Assembly: GCA_910589415.1 (NCBI GenBank)
Contig: CAJUUM010000031.1
Coordinates: 1,550,001-1,614,000, forward strand
Reading direction: 5' to 3'
Length of the DNA: 64,000 bases
DNA from: Malachius bipustulatus
Lineage: Eukaryota; Arthropoda; Insecta; Coleoptera; Melyridae
Notes under the pieces: model-generated
Database searches by the model: none
Seen by the model: the letters and a program-made list of their open reading frames with translations, nothing else
Told to the model about the DNA's origin: nothing
Position numbers and translations under genes: made by a program
Shown: positions 34,201 to 46,200 of the stretch, piece after piece
Layout of the letters: every line of letters starts with the position of its first letter
How positions within the stretch are numbered: the first letter of the stretch is position 1

Positions 34201-37200
34201 GATATTTTATTTTCTTTAAGACATTAAAGAAATTTTAACTTACAAGGGGAAATGGCGTCTGATGATTCAATTATGGACCTTTTATTGCAAGCGTTTAGAG
34301 AAATGTTGGAGGACAGGACTCTATCGCAAATATTGGACTTGTACAGTCAAAATATATGTATATGTATTGATCAGTACCGGATTTTCAGAGATGTAAGTAT
34401 AATATGAATAAAAATAATTATAACTAGCATGTGCATAAACCTTTTTTATTTTATTTTATTTTTTTCAACACTATGTTTAATTGGGACACATGAGTAGTGA
34501 CTCTAATAAATTTTATTTTCATCTTCGGTAATAAATTTAGAAAAATAAGGTCCAATTAAACTGTTTTAAAAAATTTATTTTACCTCTGTTAGTGTGGAAA
34601 ATTGCATGTCTTTTTATTAACTATAGGGCCCATATACAGGAATTTGTTATACGTATCCCACATTCAGTTTGCACAATATCAATAATTAAACTTTTTATTT
34701 TTTCTATTTCATTGAAGTTTTAATTAGGAATATCAAAACAAAAAAAAATTATTTACAGCTAACAATTATGCTAAACGTACAGAAATAAAATAGTAATTAC
34801 GAAAATATGTAGTTAGAATGGTTTAAAATGTACCTAGATTTACAAAAAGTATATTTTCCAGGTCCTACAGCATAAAACAATATTTGAAGGCTCAGATCCT
34901 CAGCAGACAAGCGATCTGTATAGAGTCCTGGATGATCTTGATAGACGTTTGAACAACACGCCCTCGCAGCAGCAATTCACGGGTCCAAGAATATCTGGAA
35001 CTGGAGATGTGCAACCCTCAGGCAGCGGTACAAGGAGGCCTGCCGTGGCGGTCTTTAATCAGGTGTTGGAAACCCATACATTGCCACAGTTGCTGAGGAT
35101 GTATAACGAGGGGGCCTTCGTCGAAGACCAGATGCAGACACTTAGAGAGGTAAAACTGAGATTTATTATTTTAATTGAAAGCATGAAGATTTCGTAGAGC
35201 AGCTAAAAAATTTCTATTTTACAGGTCATTCAGCGTAAGTTTATTTTGGAAGACGTTGACCCAGGACAGTCAGATGAGCTGTGTAGACTGCTGGATGACT
35301 TCGAGAAACGTGTCAACGCAGATCAACAGCAGGACACCTTCAGACGGGGCAGTGTCGAGAAACGGGTCAACGCGGATCAACAGCAGGACACCTTCAGGCG
35401 TAGCAGTGAGCAAATCCCGCATACCTCGAGGAGTGTAATAACACTCCTAGGTACAAGCAGTAGGACCTTTAAGAAATTTAAGTTAACGGGTCGGCGCATC
35501 ACGTTCAAATACAACAGCTACGACGGCCTAATGACCCCGTTAACTTATATTCAGGTAAGTTATTGTAAATTAAAAGAATATTACAATAATACTAATAAGA
35601 CTTTGTAATTTTTATAGCGAGGTTTAGACGAAGTACTGCAACAAGGTATGCGGGATTTCAACGACGACGACAGAGTCGGGCTGGTTTTCAGTAACGAGGA
35701 TTTTCCGGACAGACCAGTGGCTATTTCGTTCCGTCGAAAGGACCAACTAGTGGCGGATGTTATTTTAGCCACACTGGGTAAAATTTTGCAGTCCAATGCA
35801 TCTTTCTTCACAACGGGAGTCCTTACACTAACCATCGACCGCGTAGAGATGCCGCGCCTGAGAGGAAACGCCATAAAACTAAGGGGTTCGACCTTTGAAG
35901 ACTTTTGTAGTCGAAAGCGAGGTGTGTTGCAGGTTAATAACGAGGACGGTAAGTGTTTGGCCTATGCTGTAGTATTAGGGGTTGCTTATAAAACTGACAA
36001 AGTTGACTTCCATAAGTTAAACAAAAATAAACCCCTGATTGAAGAGCGTGGCCGACAGCTTGACATTTTATCGGGCGTCAATTTATCTCGGGGTGCTACT
36101 ATAGACGATGTTCGTCAGTTACAAGATTATTTATACACCCTAAACATTTCTTTAATAATTTATAACCGCCGTGACGGTAAGCATGTGTTCTTTAACGGTC
36201 TAAAAGAGGGTCAAGTAGATCCTATAATTATTAACTTAATAATGGAAAACAATCATATTAATTTGATTTTAAGTCTGACAGCATGCTTCTGTTCGCGATA
36301 TTTCTGTGAAAAATGCCTAAAAAGATATAGTAATAAAATGATGCATTATAATTGTCCGTTTAAATGTCCTTGCTGTCACTCCCCAAAGCCCTGTAGCGTT
36401 CTCGAGGTTAAAATCGAATGTCCTGTCTGTCGTAGACTATTTAGAGGTCCTCAATGTTTTGAAACTCATAAACCTGACATATGCAAGACTTACCGCAAGT
36501 GCAATATCTGTCTCATAACCGTGGTCGGAAACAAGAAACATAGCTGTGGTATAAAATTTTGCTCATTATGCATGGCTCAGAAACCAATTAGACATTTATG
36601 TTTTATGCAGCCTAATAAACTAAGTATTAGGAAAAGAGAACAGCTAAGCGCAAAATTTTTTCTTGTTTTCTTCGATCTGGAATGTACCCAAAATAAACAG
36701 ATAGGCGATGAGACGTTTCTACACGAGCCAAATCTCTGCGTAGTCCAGCAGGTATGCGCCATGTGTGTAGACAAGCCGGAGTCTATAACAACCCCGTGTG
36801 CTAGCTGTGGTGTGAGGTCGCACATCTTTAGAGACAGCCCTGTAAAAGCTTTTACAGAGTATTTAGCTCGATTAATGCTAACGGGTTTCGACATCACAGT
36901 TCTAGCGCATAACATGAAAGGGTACGATGGCTGCTTCCTCGCCAAAGAGTTTCTAAAAGATGTTGGGCGTTGGGATCCTAAGTTCATACGAACAGGTAGT
37001 AAATTTATCTCCATAGTCACGCACAATGTAAAAATCATAGACAGTTTAAATTATATGCCTCTACCTTTAGCAAAACTGCCAGCCACTTTTAATTTTGAAG
37101 GCAGTAAAGGATACTTCCCACATTTATTTAATACCTTAGAGAACGCTAATTATTATGGCGTTTTACCTGACGCCTCTAATTATATGCCTGATAAAATGAG

Positions 37201-40200
37201 TGCTACTGAACGGGATAAATTTTATCGATGGTATAATGACGAGGTGTCAAGAAATGTACAGTTTGACATGAAAAATGAAATCGTGTCTTATTGTACTGAA
37301 GATGTAAACATACTGAGGATGGCCTGTTTGAAATTCAGAAAATTTTTTCTAGAGACGAACGCTGTTGATCCGTTTCAAGAGAGCGTCACCATTGCCGGAG
37401 CCTGTAACCTCGTTTTCAGAAGAAACTTTCTGAAAAATGATAGTATCGGCCTTCTACCACCGAACGGTTACAGAATGGTCGACGGTCAGTCTCTTGTAGC
37501 GTTGAAATGGTTAAATCTAAAAGAAGCTTCATCACCTCACCCGATTAAACATGCGGGGAATGGTCGTGAAGTCAGGCTTCCCTCAAACCTGCTTGTAGAC
37601 GGGTTTTGCGCCGAGACCAACACCGTTTATGAATTTTATGGATGCTATTATCATGGCTGTGAACGGTGTCATCCCAAACAAACCACATCAAAATTTGTCA
37701 ATAACGGCGGCTCCGATATTAATAACTTGGCTTTTATACGTCGTGAGAGAACCGTATGGAAGGAAAATAAGCTTCTAGCACTCGGGTACAATGTTGAATC
37801 TATTTGGGAGTGCGATTTTAAGAAGCTGTTGAAAGACAACATAGATATGAGGGTATATTTACAGAATAATTTCAATTACAAACACGAACCTCTCAATCCA
37901 CGCGACGCATTTTTTGGAGGGCGTACAAATGCTATCAAGCTGTACTACGAGTGTTCGAACTCCGAAAAAATATATTATTACGACGTCTGCAGTCTTTACC
38001 CTTATATTAATAAATACGGTACATATCCTGTAGGCCACCCCAAGGTAATTATAGGTGATGAGGCTTGTAAAGCGGAGAATCTTGATACGCTCGTAGGGCT
38101 AATCAAATGCTCCGTTTTACCGCCCAAAAACTTATATCTGCCGGTACTACCTTATAGATGTAAGGGTAAGTTAACGTTCCCCTTATGTCGTACATGTGTC
38201 GAGACTGTCAATCAAGGTATATGCGAACATGATGTACATGAACGACAATTGAATGGCACCTTTGTTGCTGCCGAATTAAAACTGGCTGTCTCGTTGGGAT
38301 ACGAGGTGATTAAATATTACGAGATTTGGAAGTATGCCAGCGAGACGTACAACAAAGAGACCAGAAAGGGTGGCTTATTCGCAGGGTATATTGACAAGTT
38401 CTTAAAGCTTAAGCAAGAATGTAGCGGGTGGCCTGACTGGTGCAATACATCTGAAAGTCGTGCCCAGTATTTAAAGCAATACCATGAAGTTGAAGGTATT
38501 GTTTTAGACGAGTCCAATATACAGGTCAATCCAGGCATGCGATACATTGCAAAATTACAATTGAACAGCTTCTGGGGTAAGTTCGGTCAAAGAGAGAACC
38601 TCATGCAGACTTCTGTTATAAAGGATGCTGCAGAGCTCTTTCAATTATTATCAGAGCCGTCGATCACCGTTCATAATCTTGTAATAATCGATGATGACAT
38701 CTTACTAGCATGTTGGGATAAGTCGGACGATAGCTATACTCCGTTGAGAACTGTAAACGTTGTTATAGCTGCAGTGACTACCTGCTTAGCGCGCTTGGAA
38801 TTATACAAGTATCTTCATAAACTGGGCGATCGAGTCCTTTATTTTGATACAGATAGCGTTATTTTCAAGGGCTCCCCCGGCGATTGGATGCCTGAGACGG
38901 GTGATTTTTTGGGTCAACTAACAGACGAGATTGCTCCGTACGGAGCCGGTAGCTACATAGCTGAGTTCGTTAGCGGTGGCCCTAAAAATTACGCGTTGAA
39001 AGTATTCTCGTCTAAGATTAATGATTTTGTGTACGTCTGCAAAGTTAAAGGTATCACCATGAACTTTGAGAATGCTAAAATTGTTAATTTTAATACTCTT
39101 AAGGAGATGATTTGCGAGGGGGCCGGCGAAAAATACGTTTATAACTCCAAGGCTATAAACCGGGTAAAAACTTGCGAAGTTGTCTCCAGACCTGAGCAAA
39201 AAGTTTACCGCCTCTGTTACCCCATTCGGCTACAGTTCTGATTAGTAGTGTAAATATTTCATCAGGCATATGTAAATATTTTGTGATATACAGGGTGTTA
39301 AGAAAATGACGGATAAACTCTTCAGTACATTGTAGGGGAAACTCAGTAAAGTACGGGAAAAATAATTAAAAAAAAAAAAAAATCCAGAGCTACATTTTAA
39401 AAAAGATATAAGCATAATATTGAACAATAAATTTGACAACGTTTAACACGATAACAGTTGGTATTTGGTAATTTCGTCTAATATCTAACAATGTAGGTAG
39501 TCAAGGTATCAAAACCGATGTTGCCAAATGCTTTTTTCAGAATCTTAAAAAAGATAAAAAATTCTTATTAAATTTTCCAAGCCAGTAATACATCTTAAGC
39601 AATTTTTTAATTGATAACGATTAAAGTACCCTTTTTATATCTGTAAAACCATTTTATTTTTTGCAAATACTGAAAAAACAAAGACAGTAAAATGTTAACT
39701 TTGGCATTTTTTATCTCACCGAATTGAAGACCAGAATTTTTTAAATTATTTTTCCCGTACTCTACTGAGTGTCCCCTACAATGTACTGAAGAGTTTATCC
39801 GTCATTTTCTTAATACCCTGTATTCAGGTTCTGTAAACATAATTTTTGTATGTATTATTATTCTAGATTATGTAATTATAAATTATTAGATGCATGTACA
39901 TATTTTACAATTTTAGAGTAGGTATAATTTAAATTTTTTAGATTATAAGGTTAATGTAAATAATAATTTAATGGAACACCCTGTATATTTTTAAAGGAAA
40001 AAGTCTCTATGCACTATGTTGAGAATCGAATATTTAATTTGGCCCGCTGTAGCGAAAACGCAATGTTCAATTGTTTTTCTGCTTTCGCTATTTTATTCAG
40101 CGGCAAAAATACTACTAGTTTGCTAATTTAACCGACTTTCTAGCTTAAATAATAACGAAGTTAGCAATAGTGTCGACTTAATATAAAACACTATGTATAT

Positions 40201-43200
40201 TATGATGATTTCTGAAAATGATGTTAATAAAAATAAAACACGTAATTTTTTTATTTTTTTTTTCCCCACGTTAAAGAAGATGTATAACGATAAAAAACAT
40301 CTCGATTTAAGTCGCTGGAGCGGAAACTTATCACGGCGATCACAGCTTTATACGACGTGATTGTCGCGTCCAATAATTTTTTCAATGGGGCTATAATTGA
40401 CCTTTTTTCCCTGGTAGCATCTTGATAGAATATATACCTATGCACTTATCGAGTGCTGTGTTGACACTTTTTGGCCAATTACCACCCAACCATACTATTT
40501 TTATAATTTTTATAACAATCATTTATCTACACTTATCAAGACATGTAGTTGTCAATAATACAGCACGTTGCTTTATAACTAATCATTTAGGATTAATTCA
40601 TATACAAATGCACTCATGATTCGAGTACCTACTGCTATCTAAGATATTATTAACGGTCGGACGGGTCAGCCGCGTTGTTATAACATCTCATACTCATACC
40701 CATCCTTTGTGAATTCCATAAATGCGTTCATAGTTTATAGGCTGTTTTTTTTTTAATTGTAACTACACTCTTACATACATTCCTCTTTGACGCCCCATCG
40801 CCCTATAACTAAGGTTTGATGGTCATTTACTGCGAACAAGTTGCGATCAAGGACGATTGAGCATCTGGATCACTATTACCTCCATTACCGACGGCTATCC
40901 TTCACCCGACGCCTACAGGAGCCTCTTCGACGGGCTGGTCTGCTCGATGAGTGTCTTTCCCACAACCTTCTCCCACTACTTGTCATAACGTGGATAGCTG
41001 CGGCTCCTGTGATCTGGTATAATATAATCGTGGTCGGTGATTAGATCTGCTGAGCTTGTCTTAGCTTTTACAATGTTAGTATCGAACGAGATGTAGCAAA
41101 AACGAGTGCTGGACGATGTTTTCGTAGATTCATCGATAACGAAGAAAAGAACATACGACGTGCCATGCAGAATAGAACCTATATCACTTCCTAAAATGAC
41201 GACGTGCCCTCATCTCACGGAGTCCTGCAGTAATCACGATGCGTTGAACATTTATTTGGATGAATTGAATAAAAATGACGTAACTATTAGGGATTGCAAT
41301 CCGGAAAACCGGATCCGGTAATCCGGCGGATCCGGCATCAATATACACTTGACGGATCCGATACCAACATACCGGATCCGGTGACCGGGTCCGGTGATTG
41401 CATATTTTGTCAAAATAACCGCGCTGTTACATGAGTAGGTGCTAGCAGGTACTTTAAACGCGTGGTGCTTGTTTTTTTCATCTGCAATCTTTTTTTCAAA
41501 CCAAAGATTGATTATTTTTAAAACTAAAGAGTTGAAAAAACAAAGAATAGTTAATATTTTGTGATTGTTGTGTTGTTGTGTGTGCTGTGACTGCTGTGCT
41601 GTGTGCTGTGTTATTCATTAGACAGATTCGGTCACTTGCGTCCTGTCAATCCTGTCATATTTTTATTTTTTGTATCCATTAATTATTATTATTATGTTAT
41701 GTGTTGTTTAATTTCATAATTTTGATTGATAATATTGATCTCTACTTTATCTTCAAAGTCTAACTAAAAGACTGAATCACCAGTTACGGTTTTCAAGACA
41801 CTGGTTTTTTGTTATTATGAGATTTTAATTGTTTTGATTTTTAATTTGTGATTTTATTTGTTCTGACACTGAGAGTGTAATTATTTTGGTTTATTTTTAA
41901 AATTATACATAATAAAGTTGATTTCGTATACATATCTTTTTTTCAACACTTCATTAACGCCCATGTTGCAACTTGCAACAAAAAAGGAAAGTTTTGATCA
42001 ATCCGGCCGGATCCGTCCGGACCCGGCCGGATTGATGAAAATCCGATCGGATCCGGCCGGATTGAAAATGAGGCCGGATTGCAATCCCTAGTAACTATTA
42101 AAACGACGAGTTACCGCCTCTCGAATATAGAAAATAAGATAGTAACTACAGGATTAAGTGTGAGAAGAAATCTACAACCTATAGTGCGAATTTTCACGGA
42201 CATTGGGAATGTATCGTTTATATCCTGTGATTGGGCGATAATTATAGAACATTTAAAACTTAACTCCGACGCCTATTTTGAAGATGAGACGACTATGGCG
42301 CACCGTGTCTGTGATTACATTATCACATCCGCGGGGAATATTCTTGAAGGTAACTACATCAAGATACAATATTTCTCCTCAGTGTTAGCTATGAGCAAAG
42401 AAGAGGTTACTCAGCTCATTGACTTGACCGATTTATTAGAGTTTCATCTAGATAAACTGGAAACTCTTAATTTTCGAAACATATTACGGCAAATTATAGA
42501 CGAGTTCAAACTTGAAGAATATGGATCTGTGGAAGCTAGTTATGACAAAATGAAGCAAGGACTTAAGAAGTTTACATGTATGGATAAGGATATTGCGATT
42601 TGTTTTAAGGAAATGATAAATAAGCATAGTGGAGAAATACTTAACGAGTTAGGATTAGATAACATGTATTAATTATTCTAATTATTAATAAATATCCTAA
42701 GTGAATTTTATTGTTACATTTTATTGACTCCTTTCATTATACAATAATGAAACTAGGTAGTTGAATGCATAGCGCTATCTGTGTAGTTTAAAAAACATAG
42801 CATTAATTCCTCGGCTTCTTTACCGAGATACTTGTGGTTACCTTTTCTAAAATTTAAATCAACATGGCTGTCAAAGTTAAACAACTTCCACTGGAAAAAC
42901 ATATTATTTCACATAAACATAGCCTTTGTCTTAAATTTTTATTATCGGCATCCGAATTACAAGAATTCAAATTCTACAGTATTCCAACAATTTTTCTCAA
43001 TGTGACATCGTTGGTTAACTTGATAACTGGACATTTCCATGGTAATCTTAATTTAAGTGTAAACATAATATGTACTATAATATTATCTTATTCAAAAAGG
43101 GTATTTTAGAAAAATACCTATTTGAGAATCTAATCTCTGTTTTTGTTAGTGTGGGAAAGTGCATGTCTTTTTTTATAAACTTTAAAAGGTTGAATTACCA

Positions 43201-46200
43201 TCCTAAATGCATCAATATTTTTAAACCCCACCACTTTTGTTTTATTAAATATTAGGGGGTGGGCGTGGTATTTGTCACAAATTGATATTGAATTTTCTAA
43301 CGTTGTAAAACAGGTATGATCACCCATACTATTATTAAAATATAATAAAAACAGGTCACTTACTTAGATATTTATTCAATTATCTAATTTCTAATAAATA
43401 CATACGTTTATATTATTATATAATTAAAAACAATTTTAAAACAATTTTTACATTCTTTGTGCGTGTTCAAAGGGACTTCTATTTGCTTCTTCTCTATCTA
43501 GTATCCGTTCAAAGGGGCTTCTATTTGCTTCTCTTTCTAGTAGTTTTTCCACCGCATAACGTACAAGTGGTAGCAGCACTCTGGAGAACTTGGCGGCGAT
43601 TTCGGCAAGGTCCATGTATCTAGGCCCCAGTTTGGCGCATATTCTTGTTAAACTTTCATAGTTCAGGTTTCCAGCTTCACCTGTCTCGATGGATGTCATC
43701 GCCGCCTCTTCAGCTTCCGCTCTTAACCTCCCCATTGTATTAATGCGCATGTCGTCCTTTTCTATATTGCTGATTACACCTTTGATGTAGTTCTCCAAAG
43801 TTTGTAATCTTCTGAAACTTGCAATTCCCAGGCATACATTATATCCGTATTTCACCGGAAACTTCGGTTCTATCGCCATGCTGGTGCTGTGCCATGTTTT
43901 TATAACGTAATTCGTTAAATTAAAACTACGGCGTGCTTCTAAGGACTCCATTTCACAATTATTGATGATGTCCGGCAGCATCTGCATCAGTTCATTGAAT
44001 CCAGTGGAGTCCAGCACAACACCAGCATCTGGAGCCTTATTACTGTGAATTTTAATCACCGTTGAAAAATTTGCTTCAGGATTAAGTCCCACGGTTATTA
44101 ATTTGCAAGCACTGTCGTTCAGAGGAGTTGTGTTTGCATAAAGCAGGCATTTGGCGTTCATTTTCTGCATAGGATTTTCATATTCGGTGGAGCCTGGGGT
44201 TGGTTTGGCATATTTTGCCCCCGTCACCCCCTCGCCAACGGTTTCACCAGCAGGTCGTTTGAGTGCCTGGAACATAGTAAATATTTTAATGCTGCTAATT
44301 TTGTCAAGATACATAGTATGCATTACAATAATACCCACTTATATCTACGATAACTCTTCATAAAAGTTCACCCTTATAATTTATTTATGTACTCACCATT
44401 AATTTGTCATTATTCTGCACGTTTGGTCGGTACATGTTGATGCAGTCTGTAGGCTTTAAAATGCAGTAAAAGAGGATAGCAACTTATTAAACTCACAATC
44501 ACGTTTATACGAATCTCTGGATAATACAGCTTAGTTCAACTTATTACAGATCTATAGCTATACTAGCTTAGTTCTATTTTAAACGTTGAGGAGATGCGCC
44601 GTATATATACCTAGCATCGCCCCGCCTTTTCTGATAGCACCCCCGCTCATCATAGGGCTTCTAGCAGAGTTTGGACCCGAATAAATAATAATTTAAAAGT
44701 TCTGTTATTTTCTAATGATCTTTTTTTTACCTGTTGAATATCAAAATAATTGTTGTTGAAAACTTATTATATTGTGCACTATTTTTCACCCTAAAATTCT
44801 ATAAAAAGATTTCGTTCATGTATAGATGATAAAATACACCATTGAGGACGGCATAATATCTGGGGGCCTTATCACTATGAATTTTAATTACCGTGGATAA
44901 AATTTGCTCCAGGCTTAAACGTGACAGTTATGAATTAGAAATATTTATAAAACAATTACTACACTTTTTGAACTGTACAATATCAACGCCTATTATTGTA
45001 AATTTCGTTCTAGGTGGAGTTATAACTCCGAGTTTTTCACCTTTTACCAAAATTCTATAAAAGATTTCATGTATACTCGGAATGAAAAGAGTCCCCTGGG
45101 CAATCTTTTTCAGTAATTTCAAGATATCACTATGAATTTTAATTAGGTACCGTGGAAAAAATATGCCCCAAGATTAACCCCACTGTTATGAATTTTTGCA
45201 AACACATTGATAAAATACACCATTAATGACGACATAATTTTTACCTTACATTACGTAGGTACACTAATTATAATAAGTATCTCAGCCTACTTTGGTCTAT
45301 AAAAGATTTCATGTATACTCTGAATGAAAGAGCCCACTGGAGAATCTTTTTTCAGTAATTTCAAGATATCACTATGAATTTTAATTACCGTGCAAAAAAA
45401 TTTGCCCCAAGATTAACCCCACTGTTATGAATTTTTGCAAAGCACATTGATAAAATACACCATTAAGGACGACATAATTTTTACCTTACATCACGTAGGT
45501 ACACTAATTATTATAAGTATCGCAGCCTACTTTGGTCTATAAAAGATTTCATGTATACTCTGAATGAAAGAGCCCACTGGAGAATCTTTTTTCAGTAATT
45601 TCAAGATATCACTATGAATTTTAATTACCGTGCAAAAAAATTTGCCCCAAGATTAACCCCTCTGTTATAAATTTTGCAAGCACATTGATAAAATACACCA
45701 TTAAGGACGACATAATTTTTCACCCTACATTACGCAGGTGCACTAATTATAATAAGTATTGCAGCCTACTTTGGGTAAAAGATTTCATGTATACTCTGAA
45801 TGAAAAGAGTCCACTGGACAATCTTTTTCAGTAATTTCAAGATATCACTATGAATTTTAATTACCGTGCAAAAAATTTGCCCCAAGATTAACCCCACTGT
45901 TATGAATTTTTGCATTTTAAAAGATTTCATGCACTATGTTGAGAATCGAATATTTAATTATTTGGTCAACTGGGAACACCTGTTGCAACGGGGTTATTGT
46001 GTAACAGGGATTAGAGAAATATTAGTAATCAAAGGGTTTTATTGTAGGCGGCATAAGTCAAAGGGATTAGTACATGTTAAGAGAGCAATAAATAATGAAA
46101 TTAAGGGATTAATTAGACAATAGTGACGGCTATAAATAACCCTTAAGCTGACATTAATGGGTTTTTTAATTAGGCAATTTGTATTCCACGCACTCATATT

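Noticed and set aside
40251..40445. 64-codon minus-strand frame inside the PolB element
   Set aside because: No domain, promoter or splicing support; possibly a remnant.
40841..41044. 67-codon frame with a hydrophobic end inside the PolB element
   Set aside because: It lacks an ATG, a second frame is also open, and no splice sites tie it to a neighbour.
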